Below, piece after piece: positions 17,986-26,928 of a stretch of 64,000 nt of DNA. The position numbers and the translations under genes were made by a program. Within the stretch, counting starts at the first letter, position 1. Each line of letters starts with the position of its first letter. Source of the stretch: Mesorhizobium sp. WSM4311. GTDB taxonomy: Bacteria; Pseudomonadota; Alphaproteobacteria; Rhizobiales; Rhizobiaceae. Location of the stretch: assembly GCF_002295115.1 (NCBI RefSeq), contig NZ_NSFV01000002.1, positions 1 through 64,000 on the forward strand, read 5' to 3'. The notes beneath the pieces are model-generated. The model had not been told where the DNA came from. It worked only from the letters and a program-made list of their open reading frames with translations, and did no database searches.

Positions 17986-19983
17986 ATGCCCGATACGCTG
18001 ACCAGATTCATTTTCGGCCGTCTCACCTGGGACTCGCTGCCGCTGCATGAGCCGATCGTCGTCGCCACCTTCGTCGCGGTGGCGCTCGGCGGCATCGCCC
18101 TTTTCGGCGTCATCACCTATTTCAAGCTGTGGGGTTACCTGTGGCGCGAGTGGTTCACCAGCGTCGACCACAAGAAGATCGGCATCATGTACATGGTGCT
18201 CGGCCTGGTCATGCTGCTGCGCGGCTTCTCCGACGCCATCATGATGCGCCTGCAGCAGGCCATCGCCTTCAACGGCTCCGAGGGCTACCTCAATTCGCAT
18301 CACTACGACCAGATCTTCACCGCCCACGGCGTGATCATGATCTTCTTCGTGGCGATGCCCTTCGTCACCGGCCTGATGAATTTCGTCGTGCCGCTGCAGA
18401 TCGGCGCGCGCGACGTGTCCTTCCCCTTCCTCAACAATTTCAGCTTCTGGATGACGGTCGGCGGCGCCATCCTGGTCATGGCCTCGCTGTTCGTCGGCGA
18501 ATTCGCCCGCACCGGCTGGCTCGCCTATCCGCCGCTCTCCGGCATCGGCTACAGTCCGGATGTCGGCGTCGATTATTACATCTGGGCGCTGCAGGTGGCG
18601 GGCGTCGGCACCACCCTGTCGGGCATCAACCTGATCTGCACGATCATCAAGATGCGCGCGCCCGGCTTGACCATGATGCGCATGCCTGTCTTCACCTGGA
18701 CGTCGCTGTGCACCAACGTGCTGATCGTGGCGTCCTTCCCAGTGCTGACGGCGGTGCTCTCGCTCCTGGCGCTCGACCGCTATGTCGGCACCAACTTCTT
18801 CACCAACGACTTCGGCGGCAACCCGATGATGTACGTGAACCTCATCTGGATATGGGGTCACCCGGAAGTCTACATCCTCATCCTGCCGCTGTTCGGCGTC
18901 TTTTCCGAGGTCACTTCCACCTTCTCCGGCAAGCGCCTGTTCGGCTACACCTCGATGGTCTACGCCACGGTGGTCATCACCATCCTTTCGTATCTGGTCT
19001 GGCTGCACCACTTCTTCACCATGGGCTCCGGCGCCAGCGTCAATTCCTTCTTCGGCATCACCACGATGATCATCTCGATCCCGACGGGAGCGAAGATATT
19101 CAACTGGCTGTTCACAATGTATCGCGGCCGCATCCGCTTCGAACTGCCGATGATGTGGACGATGGCCTTCATGCTCACCTTCGTCGTCGGCGGCATGACC
19201 GGCGTGCTGCTTGCCGTGCCGCCTGCGGACTTCGTGCTGCACAACAGCCTGTTCCTGATCGCGCATTTCCACAACGTCATCATCGGCGGTGTGCTGTTCG
19301 GCCTGTTCGCCGGCATCGCCTACTGGTGGCCCAAGGCCTTCGGCTTCAAGCTAGATCCGTTCTGGGGCAAGGTGTCCTTCTGGTGCTGGGTGGTCGGCTT
19401 CTGGTTCGCCTTCATGCCGCTCTACATACTCGGCCTGATGGGTGTGACGCGCCGCATGCGTGTCTTCGACGATCCCTCGCTGCAGATATGGTTCGTCATC
19501 GCCGCCTTCGGCGCGGTGCTGATCGCCGCCGGCATCGCCGCGTTCCTGATCCAGATCTTCGTCTCCATCCGCAAGCGCGAGGCTCTGACCGATCCGACCG
19601 GCGATCCCTGGGACGGCCGCACGCTCGAATGGTCGACGTCCTCGCCACCGCCCGCCTACAACTTCGCGTTCACGCCGGTCGTGCGCGACAATGACGCCTG
19701 GTGGGACATGAAGAAGGCTGGCTATGTCAGACCGCTCTCCGGCTTCAAGCCGATCCATATGCCGAGCAATACCGGCACCGGCGTCATCCTGGCCGCCTTC
19801 AGCGTGGCGCTCGGCTTCGGCCTGATCTGGTACATCTGGTGGCTGGCGGCGCTGAGCTTCGTCTGCCTGATCGCCACCGCGATCGGCCACACCTTCAACT
19901 ATCACCGCGATTTCCACATTCCGGCTGCCGAGGTCACGCAGACGGAGGAGGCGAGGACGACGCTCCTCGCCGCCCAGGGCTAG
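17986..19983 (+). CDS. cyoB: Cytochrome bo-type quinol oxidase subunit I
   Basis: The 665-residue catalytic subunit reduces O2 to water with electrons from ubiquinol and pumps protons. Ligands are visible: FTAHG (low-spin heme), [11 protein letters not shown] (CuB His and cross-linked Tyr), WLHHFF (CuB pair) and [12 protein letters not shown] (heme pair). The quinol-site residues of E. coli CyoB are kept in [16 protein letters not shown] and [11 protein letters not shown]. Length and the 15-helix layout are normal. It starts 10 bases after cyoA. Confidence 0.97.
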   Translation: MPDTLTRFIFGRLTWDSLPLHEPIVVATFVAVALGGIALFGVITYFKLWGYLWREWFTSVDHKKIGIMYMVLGLVMLLRGFSDAIMMRLQQAIAFNGSEGYLNSHHYDQIFTAHGVIMIFFVAMPFVTGLMNFVVPLQIGARDVSFPFLNNFSFWMTVGGAILVMASLFVGEFARTGWLAYPPLSGIGYSPDVGVDYYIWALQVAGVGTTLSGINLICTIIKMRAPGLTMMRMPVFTWTSLCTNVLIVASFPVLTAVLSLLALDRYVGTNFFTNDFGGNPMMYVNLIWIWGHPEVYILILPLFGVFSEVTSTFSGKRLFGYTSMVYATVVITILSYLVWLHHFFTMGSGASVNSFFGITTMIISIPTGAKIFNWLFTMYRGRIRFELPMMWTMAFMLTFVVGGMTGVLLAVPPADFVLHNSLFLIAHFHNVIIGGVLFGLFAGIAYWWPKAFGFKLDPFWGKVSFWCWVVGFWFAFMPLYILGLMGVTRRMRVFDDPSLQIWFVIAAFGAVLIAAGIAAFLIQIFVSIRKREALTDPTGDPWDGRTLEWSTSSPPPAYNFAFTPVVRDNDAWWDMKKAGYVRPLSGFKPIHMPSNTGTGVILAAFSVALGFGLIWYIWWLAALSFVCLIATAIGHTFNYHRDFHIPAAEVTQTEEARTTLLAAQG

Positions 19984-19992
19984 GGTTTGATC

Positions 19993-20619
19993 ATGGATTC
20001 GAGTGCGACCACGGCCGGCACCGGACCGGTCTTCCACCTGGAAGAAGAGCATGCGCACGCCGAAGGCAGCAGCACCATGCTCGGCTTCTGGCTCTATCTG
20101 ATGAGCGACTGCCTGATCTTCGCCATGCTGTTCGCGGCCTACGGCGTGCTCGGCGGCAATTACGCGGCGGGGCCAGCGCCAAAGGACCTGTTCGATCTCG
20201 ATCTGGTCGCGGTCAACACCACCATACTGCTGTTGTCCTCGATCACCTATGGCTTTGCCATGCTGACCATGGACAAGGGCCGCGTCGCGGCGACGCAAGC
20301 GTGGCTTGCCGTGACCGGCCTGTTCGGCCTGGCCTTCCTGTCGATCGAGCTCTACGAATTCGCACACATGATCCATGAAGGCGCCACGCCGCAGCGCAGC
20401 GCCTTCCTGTCGTCCTTCTTCACGCTGGTCGGAACGCACGGGCTGCACGTCACCTTCGGCACCGTCTGGCTGGTGACGCTGATGACGCAGGTCTCCCGGT
20501 TCGGCCTCACCGAGGCCAACCGCCGCCGGCTGATGTGCCTCTCGATGTTCTGGCATTTCCTCGACGTCGTCTGGATCGGCGTCTTCACCTTCGTCTATCT
20601 GATGGGGATGTTGCGATGA
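19993..20619 (+). CDS. cyoC: Cytochrome bo-type quinol oxidase subunit III
   Basis: The 208-residue, five-helix subunit starts at ATG 19993; an in-frame TTG six bases earlier is less likely. FWLYLMSDCLIFAMLFAAYGVL, IELYEFAHMIHEGATPQRSAF and FWHFLDVVWIGVFTFVYLMG are hallmark CyoC stretches. It overlaps cyoD by four bases (ATGA), indicating translational coupling. Confidence 0.96.
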   Translation: MDSSATTAGTGPVFHLEEEHAHAEGSSTMLGFWLYLMSDCLIFAMLFAAYGVLGGNYAAGPAPKDLFDLDLVAVNTTILLLSSITYGFAMLTMDKGRVAATQAWLAVTGLFGLAFLSIELYEFAHMIHEGATPQRSAFLSSFFTLVGTHGLHVTFGTVWLVTLMTQVSRFGLTEANRRRLMCLSMFWHFLDVVWIGVFTFVYLMGMLR

Positions 20620-20993
20620 GCGCTCATGATCACGCCGCCGACCACGGCCACGCCCATGGCGGAGCCGCGCACGGATCGTTCAAGGGCTATCTGATCGGCT
20701 TCGTCCTGTCGGTGATCCTGACCGCCATTCCGTTCTGGCTGGTCATGAGCGGCGCCATCGACAACAAGCAGGCCACGGCCATCGCCGTCATGGCCTTCGC
20801 GGTGGTGCAGATCGTCGTCCACATGGTCTTCTTCCTGCATATGAATACCGCCTCGGAGGGCGGATGGTCGATGCTGGCGCTGATCTTCACGCTGATCCTG
20901 GTCGTCATCGTGCTGACCGGCTCGCTCTGGGTCATGTACCACCTCAACGCCAACATGATGCCCGGGCTTCACGACATGCGCGAGATGCCATGA
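20616..20993 (+). CDS. cyoD: Cytochrome bo-type quinol oxidase subunit IV
   Basis: This small 125-residue protein has a His-rich N-terminus (HDHAADHGHAHGGAAHG) and three membrane helices, including QIVVHMVFFLHMN, the CyoD signature. It supports assembly of CuB in subunit I. The His-rich tail is longer than in E. coli and could bind copper, but that is inference. It overlaps both neighbours by ATGA. Confidence 0.95.
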   Translation: MSAHDHAADHGHAHGGAAHGSFKGYLIGFVLSVILTAIPFWLVMSGAIDNKQATAIAVMAFAVVQIVVHMVFFLHMNTASEGGWSMLALIFTLILVVIVLTGSLWVMYHLNANMMPGLHDMREMP

Positions 20994-21805
20994 GCCCGGC
21001 GCCGGGCGCGGGGAGGACCACTGTCGAAGTAAGGATCGGGCAGGCCGGCATCAGCTTGCCCGCCGCGCCAGGAAAGGATGCCGGCAGGTCATCCGCGTCG
21101 CGGCTTTTTCTCGCATTGCTTGGGCTCCTCGGCGTGACGGTGTTCGTTGGGCTTGGCATATGGCAGTTGGAAAGGCGGGTCTGGAAGCTCGACCTGATCG
21201 CACGCGTCGACCAGCGCATCCATGCGCCGGTTGTCGATGCGCCAGGCCCGGCGACATGGGGCGGCATGACCGCCACGGGTTACGAGTACAGCCATGTGCG
21301 GTTGGCCGGACGCTTTTTGGGCGGCAAGAACACGCTCGTGCAGGCGGTGACGGAGCTTGGCGGCGGCTATTGGGTGCTGACGCCGATGCGGACCGACCGT
21401 GGCTTCGTCGTGCTGGTCAACCGCGGCTTCATTCCCCAGGAGCGCAAGGCCGAGTTCGAACAAGAAAGCGGCGGGCTCGGCTCGCCGACCGTCATCGACG
21501 GCCTGTTGCGCATGAGCGAGCCGGGCGGCGGCTTCCTGCGCAGCAATGATCCGGCGGGCAATCGCTGGTATTCGCGCGACGTCGCCGCCATCGCAGCCAC
21601 GCGCGGCCTGACGAACGACATCGCCCCTTATTTCGTCGATGCGGAAGCATCCGCGGGCTGGCCGCGCGGCGGCCTGACGGTCGTGACTTTCCGCAACAGC
21701 CACCTCGTCTATGCTTTGACCTGGTTCACGCTCGCTGCGATGCTTGCCGCGGCCCTGGCCGCGCCGATGATTGGCGCCCGCCGGCGGCGAGGACCGGCAC
21801 GATGA
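20990..21805 (+). CDS. SURF1-family oxidase assembly factor
   Basis: The 271-residue protein has two membrane helices, one near each end (FLALLGLLGVTVFVGLGIWQ and VYALTWFTLAAMLAAAL), and a periplasmic domain between them. GIWQLERRVWK, GGGYWVLTPMRTD and VNRGFIPQE are SURF1 signatures. SURF1 proteins deliver heme to oxidase subunit I, and the gene is here fused into the cyo operon by ATGA overlaps at both ends. There is no cyoE (heme O synthase) in the operon. Confidence 0.92.
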   Translation: MSPAPGAGRTTVEVRIGQAGISLPAAPGKDAGRSSASRLFLALLGLLGVTVFVGLGIWQLERRVWKLDLIARVDQRIHAPVVDAPGPATWGGMTATGYEYSHVRLAGRFLGGKNTLVQAVTELGGGYWVLTPMRTDRGFVVLVNRGFIPQERKAEFEQESGGLGSPTVIDGLLRMSEPGGGFLRSNDPAGNRWYSRDVAAIAATRGLTNDIAPYFVDAEASAGWPRGGLTVVTFRNSHLVYALTWFTLAAMLAAALAAPMIGARRRRGPAR

Positions 21806-23154
21806 GCGTCCCGACGCAAACGCTTGGCAACGACAAATCCTTCGCGGCCGCATCACTTGCGGGCAAGAACGGCGCGGTCCCCGATCCCGACGCGGCGAAC
21901 AGGAAGAACCTGCTCCTGCTCATCCAGCTGCGCTGGCTGGCGGTGGCGGGTCAGGTGCTCACCATTCTGGTGACGCAATACTGGTTCGACATCCCGCTGC
22001 CGCTGGGGGAGATGGCCGGGGTGGTGCTTTTCCTGGTCGGGCTGAACATCTTCAGCCAGCTCGCTTCGCGCGGCCAGCGGCCGATCAGCAACGCCCAGCT
22101 GTTCGTCGCGCTCATCTTCGACATGGCGGCGCTGACGACCCAGCTTTACCTCAGCGGCGGTGCCTCGAACCCGTTCGTGTCGCTCTACCTGCTGCAGATC
22201 ACGCTTGGCGCCGCGCTTTTGACACCCTGGTCCACCTGGAGCCTGGTGGCCGCCGCTTCCGCCTGCTTCGTCTTCCTCACGTTCCAGTTCCAGCCGATCG
22301 CCATCCCGCATCACGGCGGCAGCGACCTGCTGGCCCTGCATATCAGGGGCATGTTCATCTGCTTCGTGCTGGCGGCCGGCCTGATCGTCATCTTTATGAC
22401 GCGCATCAACCGCAATCTGCGCGAGCGCGACGCCTATCTCGCCGATCTGCGCCAGCACTCGGCCGAGGAGGATCATATCGTTCGCATGGGCCTGCTGGCC
22501 TCCGGTGCTGCGCATGAACTGGGCACGCCGCTGTCGACCATCTCCGTCATCCTCTCCGACTGGCGCCAGATCCGCAGCGTCACGCGCAACCGCGAACTGG
22601 CCGGGGACGTGGCCGAAATGCAGGCGCAGATCGAACGCTGCAAAAGCATCGTCTCGGGCATCTTGATGTCGTCGGGGCAGGCGCGGGGAGAGGGCACGAT
22701 CCGCACCAGCATCCGCCATTTCCTCGACGATCTCGTCCAGGAATGGCGTGTCAGCCGCCAGCCGCTCAATCTGGAGTACAAGAACGATTTCGAACCTGAC
22801 GAGCAGATCGTCTCCGACACGGCACTGAAGCAGGTCATCTTCAATGTGTTCGACAATGCTCTGGAGGCATCGCAGGATTGGGTCGGCGTCGCCGCCGAGC
22901 GGCAGGGCGAGAAACTGGTGATTTCGGTGCGTGACCGCGGGCCGGGCTTCGACCAGGGTATTCTGGCCGCACTCGGTCAGCCCTATATGTCGAGCAAGGG
23001 ACGGCCGGGCGGTGGCCTTGGCCTTTTCCTCGTCGTCAACGTGGTTCGAAAGCTGGGGGGCGACTTTTCCGCTCGCAACATGGAGCAGGGCGCCTGTGTT
23101 ACGCTTTCGCTGCCGCTCGCGGCGCTGACCGATGGAGATGATCATGAGGCCTGA
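21802..23154 (+). CDS. RegB/PrrB/ActS-like redox sensor histidine kinase
   Basis: This 450-residue membrane kinase has six predicted N-terminal helices, then H-box GAAHELGTPLSTISVIL (His near 237), N-box FNVFDNALEAS and G-boxes RDRGPGFD and GGGLGLFLVVNVV. QLRWLAVAGQ and GGASNPF (near 118, the quinone-sensing motif) identify the RegB family. A Cys in ERCKSIVSGIL sits where RegB carries its redox-active cysteine, though I align that only by eye. It overlaps SURF1 by ATGA and runs into the response regulator. Linkage to cyo suggests a dedicated controller of this oxidase, sensing quinone-pool redox state. Confidence 0.93.
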   Translation: MSVPTQTLGNDKSFAAASLAGKNGAVPDPDAANRKNLLLLIQLRWLAVAGQVLTILVTQYWFDIPLPLGEMAGVVLFLVGLNIFSQLASRGQRPISNAQLFVALIFDMAALTTQLYLSGGASNPFVSLYLLQITLGAALLTPWSTWSLVAAASACFVFLTFQFQPIAIPHHGGSDLLALHIRGMFICFVLAAGLIVIFMTRINRNLRERDAYLADLRQHSAEEDHIVRMGLLASGAAHELGTPLSTISVILSDWRQIRSVTRNRELAGDVAEMQAQIERCKSIVSGILMSSGQARGEGTIRTSIRHFLDDLVQEWRVSRQPLNLEYKNDFEPDEQIVSDTALKQVIFNVFDNALEASQDWVGVAAERQGEKLVISVRDRGPGFDQGILAALGQPYMSSKGRPGGGLGLFLVVNVVRKLGGDFSARNMEQGACVTLSLPLAALTDGDDHEA

Positions 23155-23680
23155 TCGATCCCTGTTTATCGTCGAGGACGACGCCACCTTCGCGAAGACG
23201 CTGAAGCGCTCCTTCGAAAAGCGTGACTACGACGTCGTGGTCTGCCACGGCAGGGATGAGCTGCTCGGCGCCCTCGAAACAGCGGTTCCGGCCTACGCCG
23301 TCGTCGATCTCAAGCTTGGCGCCGGCGGCTCCGGGCTGGAATGCGTCAAGCTGCTCAGCGCCCGTGACACGTCGATGAGGATCGTCGTGCTGACCGGCTT
23401 CGCCAGCATCGCCACGGCTGTCGAGGCGATCAAGCTTGGCGCATGTCATTACCTGGCCAAGCCCGCCAACACCGACGACATCGAAGCCGCCTTCGGCAGG
23501 GCCGAGGGCGATGTTTCCGTCTCGTTGAGCAGCCGTCCCACCTCGATCAAGAACCTCGAATGGGAGCGTATCCACGAAACGCTCGTCGAGACCGGCTTCA
23601 ACATCTCCGAAACCGCGCGCCGGCTCGGCCTGCATCGGCGCACTTTGGCCCGCAAGCTCGAGAAACGCGTGGTGAGGTAG
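23144..23680 (+). CDS. RegA/PrrA/ActR-like response regulator
   Basis: The 178-residue regulator starts at ATG 23144, six bases after GGAG; two in-frame ATGs just upstream are less well placed. It overlaps the kinase end. The receiver has FIVEDD, phospho-Asp in VVDLKLG (near 56) and the VLTGFAS and LAKPA elements. The C-terminus is a Fis-type helix-turn-helix (FNISETARRLGLHRRTLARK), nearly the RegA sequence. It pairs with the kinase before it and probably activates or tunes the cyo operon and other redox genes. Confidence 0.94.
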   Translation: MRPDRSLFIVEDDATFAKTLKRSFEKRDYDVVVCHGRDELLGALETAVPAYAVVDLKLGAGGSGLECVKLLSARDTSMRIVVLTGFASIATAVEAIKLGACHYLAKPANTDDIEAAFGRAEGDVSVSLSSRPTSIKNLEWERIHETLVETGFNISETARRLGLHRRTLARKLEKRVVR

Positions 23681-23910
23681 GCTCAACGATCGTTCTTCAG
23701 TGTCGTGGTGCGGCAGGACTATTCCGCGGCAAACCCAGATAAGCCGCTGGCCTGATCCATAATTGCAGTGGGGCTGTAACGAGGCCGGATCGTCGAACGC
23801 GCCGACATGCATCGCTCCTTGGTTGGGCGATGCGTCGTAGGTCGGGCTGAGCGGCGATCCACCGGCTGAACGCGGTTGACCAATCGCGTTGGTTGCCGCC
23901 GGCCCACCCA

Positions 23911-23935
23911 GGAACGAGTCCTCGCTTATGGCGTT
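23911..23935 (+). promoter_or_regulatory. RpoE2/EcfG-type general-stress promoter
   Basis: GGAAC at 23911-23915 and GTT at 23933-23935, separated by 17 bases, match the rhizobial general-stress sigma consensus (GGAAC-N18/19-TT). Transcription would start near 23941, upstream of the hydrolase gene. Confidence 0.6.
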
Positions 23936-23966
23936 CCCATGTCCTGGACGACAATGGGAGAAGTCC

Positions 23967-23999
23967 ATGAGAAGACACCGCCAGCCGGATATTCTTTGA
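23967..23999 (+). CDS. Possible 10-codon leader peptide before the hydrolase gene
   Basis: GGGAG at 23956-23960 is ideally spaced (six bases) for ATG 23967, which opens MRRHRQPDIL and stops at TGA 23997-23999. That stop overlaps the ATG of the hydrolase (TGATG). The leader may couple translation to the next gene. Alternatively, the pair is a frameshift of one longer N-terminus. Confidence 0.35.
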   Translation: MRRHRQPDIL

Positions 24000-24607
24000 T
24001 GTCGGTGCCGGGCTTGGCATATGGGCCGTTGGGTCACGGGTGCATGCATGTCTGCGTGGATATGCAGCGGCTGTTTGCGGAACCGTCGCCGTGGGCGACG
24101 CCCTGGATCACGCGCGTCCTCCCCCAGATTGAGAGGCTCGTTGAAAGACGGGCAGAACAGACGGTCTTCACGCGCTTCCTGCCCGCGCAGAGGGCGGGGC
24201 AGGGTGTCGGGGCATGGAAGCGCTACTATGAGCGCTGGTCTTCGATGGCGATCGACAATATCGGTCCGGAAATGGTCGAGCTGTTGCCGTCATTGGCGGC
24301 TTGCTGCCCGCCGGCGGCGGTCATCGACAAGCATATCTATTCGCCCTGGTTTGAAGGCCGTCTGCGAGCCTTTCTGATGGAACACGAGATCGATACGCTG
24401 GTCATCACCGGCGGTGAAACCGACGTGTGCGTTCTGGCCACGGTGCTCGGCGCGATCGATTTCGGCTATCGCGTGGTTCTCGTCACGGACGCGCTATGCA
24501 GTTCTTCCGATGCAACCCACGACGCCCTGCTCACCGTCTATCACCAACGTTTCGCGCAGCAGGTCGAAACGGTCGAGATGGAGACGGTTCTCTCGAACTG
24601 GACTTGA
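23999..24607 (+). CDS. Isochorismatase-like cysteine hydrolase
   Basis: The 202-residue form from ATG 23999 covers the whole domain. HVCVDMQRLF holds the catalytic Asp, TRFLPAQ comes next, KHIYSPWFEGRL is in the position of the conserved Lys region, and GGETDVCVLATVLGA holds the nucleophile Cys. The family hydrolyses amides or vinyl ethers such as nicotinamide, ureidoacrylate or isochorismate; the substrate here is unknown. In-frame ATGs at 23939 and 23954 would give longer forms, but the first lies upstream of the transcription start predicted from the stress promoter. The gene is followed directly by a DUF763 gene (TGAATG). Confidence 0.85.
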   Translation: MSVPGLAYGPLGHGCMHVCVDMQRLFAEPSPWATPWITRVLPQIERLVERRAEQTVFTRFLPAQRAGQGVGAWKRYYERWSSMAIDNIGPEMVELLPSLAACCPPAAVIDKHIYSPWFEGRLRAFLMEHEIDTLVITGGETDVCVLATVLGAIDFGYRVVLVTDALCSSSDATHDALLTVYHQRFAQQVETVEMETVLSNWT

Positions 24608-25972
24608 ATGTCACCAGGCGTCGAGGCGGCACAAGCATCAGGTGCTTCTTCGCGCGGGCTCGGATACCTATCTGTCGAGACAAGACAGACATCGGAACAG
24701 GCAACGGAATTGGCGCAACGATCGGGCAGTGCTGATCTTCCACTTCACGGCGGTCGCGTGCCGAAATGGCTCGGCGACCGCATGACGCGGCTTGGCGCCG
24801 TGATGTGCGAGGCGATCATCCATCACTATGGCCGCAACGAGCTGCTGCGGCGTCTGGCGCATCCCTTCTGGTTCCAGTCCTTCGGCGCTGTCATGGGCAT
24901 GGACTGGCACTCGTCCGGCATCACGACCAGCGTCGTCGGCGCCTTGAAACGCGGTCTGACGCCGCTGTCGGGCGAACTCGGCATTCATGTCTGCGGCGGC
25001 CGTGGCGCCCATTCGCGCAAAACTCCGCATGAGCTGGCCGCCATCGGCGAGCGCATCGGCTTCGACGGACAGCGCCTGGCAACCGTCAGCCGGCTTGTCG
25101 CCAAGGTCGACAGTGCCGCCGTCCAGGATGGGTTCGACCTCTATCTGCACGGCTTCATCGTCACCGACGACGGCGACTGGGTGGTGGTGCAGCAAGGCAT
25201 GAACGGCGACAGCAAGGTGGCGCGCCGCTACCATTGGCTGTCCGAAGGTTTGAAGAGTTTCGTCGATCAGCCGCACGCCGCCATCGAGGGCGCCAACCAG
25301 GGCGAGATCGTCAACCTGACCGACCGCCGTGCCGAGGCCTCGCGCCAGGGACAGCTGGACCTGCTCCAGGACCTCGGCCCAGACCGCATCCTGCGCGAAT
25401 TCGCTGCCCTGGATGCCGGTACAGCGGCGGCTCCGGAACAGCCGATGCTGCCGCATCTGATCATGCCGGCTCACCATGATGTGCGCGAAAGCGATATCGT
25501 CATGCGCCGCCTGCATGGCAACATGGCCGCTGCCGCCGAACGTGGCCCGGCGGATTTTTCCGAGCTTCTCCTGGTTCCTGGCGTGGGCGCGCGCACAGTG
25601 CGCGCGTTGGCGCTGGTCGCCGAAGTGGTGCATGGCGCGCCGTGCCGGTTTTCGGATCCGGGCCGGTTCTCACTCGCCCATGGCGGCAAGGACAGGCACC
25701 CGTTCCCGGTTCCGCTCAAGGTTTATGACGAGACGATCGGCGTGCTGAAGTCCGCGGTGCAGAAAGCCAGGCTTGGCCGCGACGAGGAAATCGGCGCGCT
25801 GCGGCGGCTCGACGATCAGTCGCGGCAGGTCGAACGATATGTCACCGGCCCCAGCCTGAAGGAAATCGTTGCCGGCGAATTCGACCAGTCGCACCTGCTT
25901 GGCGGCCGCAGCGTCTTTGGCTGGGAGCCGCCGCCGGACAAGGCACCGGCGGAGTTGGACAAGAAGGCATGA
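24608..25972 (+). CDS. DUF763-family protein
   Basis: The 454-residue protein contains RSGSADLPLHGGRVPKWL, HPFWFQSFGAVMGMDWHSSG, HVCGGRGAHSRKTPHEL and LLLVPGVGARTVRALALV, the signatures of DUF763. The last stretch resembles a helix-hairpin-helix, so nucleic-acid binding has been suspected for the family, but no function is established. ATG 24608 touches the upstream stop. However, homologues usually begin right at RSGSADLP, so TTG 24710 may be the real start. The terminal Pro-rich tail is low complexity. Confidence 0.85.
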   Translation: MSPGVEAAQASGASSRGLGYLSVETRQTSEQATELAQRSGSADLPLHGGRVPKWLGDRMTRLGAVMCEAIIHHYGRNELLRRLAHPFWFQSFGAVMGMDWHSSGITTSVVGALKRGLTPLSGELGIHVCGGRGAHSRKTPHELAAIGERIGFDGQRLATVSRLVAKVDSAAVQDGFDLYLHGFIVTDDGDWVVVQQGMNGDSKVARRYHWLSEGLKSFVDQPHAAIEGANQGEIVNLTDRRAEASRQGQLDLLQDLGPDRILREFAALDAGTAAAPEQPMLPHLIMPAHHDVRESDIVMRRLHGNMAAAAERGPADFSELLLVPGVGARTVRALALVAEVVHGAPCRFSDPGRFSLAHGGKDRHPFPVPLKVYDETIGVLKSAVQKARLGRDEEIGALRRLDDQSRQVERYVTGPSLKEIVAGEFDQSHLLGGRSVFGWEPPPDKAPAELDKKA

Positions 25973-26053
25973 CGGGTGCAGGCTGAACTCCGCAGTCGGG
26001 CTCGAAATCAACCGTCCAGGTCGATCAACGCAACGCCCAATTCCGGACGCCTG

Positions 26054-26452
26054 CTACGGCGCAGATGGCCGGGCGCCTCCACCAAAGTTCACTTCCAGCG
26101 TCGGTCGAACCATGGCCTCGAGCAGGTGTCCGCCCCAGGTCGTGCCGTCGCTCAATCCCAACACCGTATGAACGTGGAGACTGGGCTTGCCGTCATCGCC
26201 CAGCGCCACATCGCCAATGGCGCTCAGAACTTCGCATTGTTCGTCGATCGGGATTTTGCGGTAGGTCTTCGCATTGGGGTCGAACCAGCCCACGATCGCT
26301 CTTTCAAAGGCGCCGATCGCTGTCAGCGAAGCACTGTCGACTGCTTGATCGATCGCGAAGGCGGTCAGCGTGCCGAACGCTTCTTCGCCGGGGTCGAGCA
26401 CCACGACAAATGTTCGCTGTCCGCCGGCCTCGTTGACGAGCCGCGATTTCAT
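26054..26452 (-). CDS. PPC/DUF296-domain protein
   Basis: This 132-residue protein begins MKSRLVNEAGGQRTFVVVLD at ATG 26452, behind a GAGGG ribosome site. A longer frame from 26512 adds 20 unlikely residues. DPGEEAFGTLTAFA, SASLTAIGAFERAIVGWFD and HVHTVLGLSDGTTWGGHLLE match the PPC domain (plants and prokaryotes conserved). Bacterial PPC proteins are small trimers of unclear role. It sits next to the stress-type small basic protein gene in the same orientation. Confidence 0.85.
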   Translation of the reverse strand: MKSRLVNEAGGQRTFVVVLDPGEEAFGTLTAFAIDQAVDSASLTAIGAFERAIVGWFDPNAKTYRKIPIDEQCEVLSAIGDVALGDDGKPSLHVHTVLGLSDGTTWGGHLLEAMVRPTLEVNFGGGARPSAP

Positions 26453-26508
26453 GCCTGTGCCCTCATCATGTTGGTCTTTCAGGACGGACCAAAGGGTGTT
26501 TGTCGACG

Positions 26509-26826
26509 TCAATGGGCATGGTGCTCGGCATTCCGCTTGCGCGTTGCCGCGGCCTTCCTCGCCGATTCCGACCGACTTGCAGCCGGGCGTGCGGCTGACG
26601 CCTTGCCGCCGCTCTTGCCGCCCTTGTGTGCTGCCGGGTGGCCGGTGTGCTTGCCGCGCCCGGAGCCGCCTTCCTTCTTGCCGCCGCCATCATCCTTGTT
26701 GACCGTGGCCCAGGCGCGGCGTTCGGCCTCCTTCTCGGAGATGCCGCGCTTCTCATAGCCTTCCGCAATGTGGTCGGCTTTGCGCTCCTGCTTGTCGGTG
26801 TATTTCGATTTGTCGCCTCGTGGCAT
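26509..26826 (-). CDS. Small basic stress-type protein (often called plasmid stabilisation protein)
   Basis: The 105-residue product starts MPRGDKSKYTDKQERKADHI at ATG 26826. An N-terminal conserved block (AEGYEKRGISEKEAERRAWATVNK) is followed by a Gly/Lys/Ala-rich, histone-like tail (KAAATRKRN). Rhizobial relatives carry the plasmid-stabilisation name without evidence; the tail suggests nucleic-acid binding. An RpoE2-like promoter 29 bases upstream points to general-stress control. Confidence 0.8.
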   Translation of the reverse strand: MPRGDKSKYTDKQERKADHIAEGYEKRGISEKEAERRAWATVNKDDGGGKKEGGSGRGKHTGHPAAHKGGKSGGKASAARPAASRSESARKAAATRKRNAEHHAH

Positions 26827-26854
26827 GGTCGTATCTCCTGTTGAACAGGGTCTG

Positions 26855-26879
26855 AACGTGAAGCCGCCGGGTGAGTTCC
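26855..26879 (-). promoter_or_regulatory. RpoE2/EcfG-type general-stress promoter
   Basis: On the minus strand GGAAC (26879-26875) and GTT (26857-26855) are 17 bases apart, the same layout as at 23911-23935. It reads into the small basic protein gene. Confidence 0.65.
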
Positions 26880-26928
26880 AACTGACCCCGGAAAAGGTCA
26901 TGAACAGACAAAGCAGACGCGTTGCGCG

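Noticed and set aside
17629..20556. Long minus-strand frames across cyoA-cyoC
   Set aside because: His/Asp/Glu-rich shadows of hydrophobic membrane genes.
21853..23187. 444-codon minus-strand frame over the RegB-like kinase
   Set aside because: Shadow frame without family resemblance.
23681..23910. Short minus-strand frames between regA and the hydrolase
   Set aside because: No credible start or codon bias; treated as intergenic.
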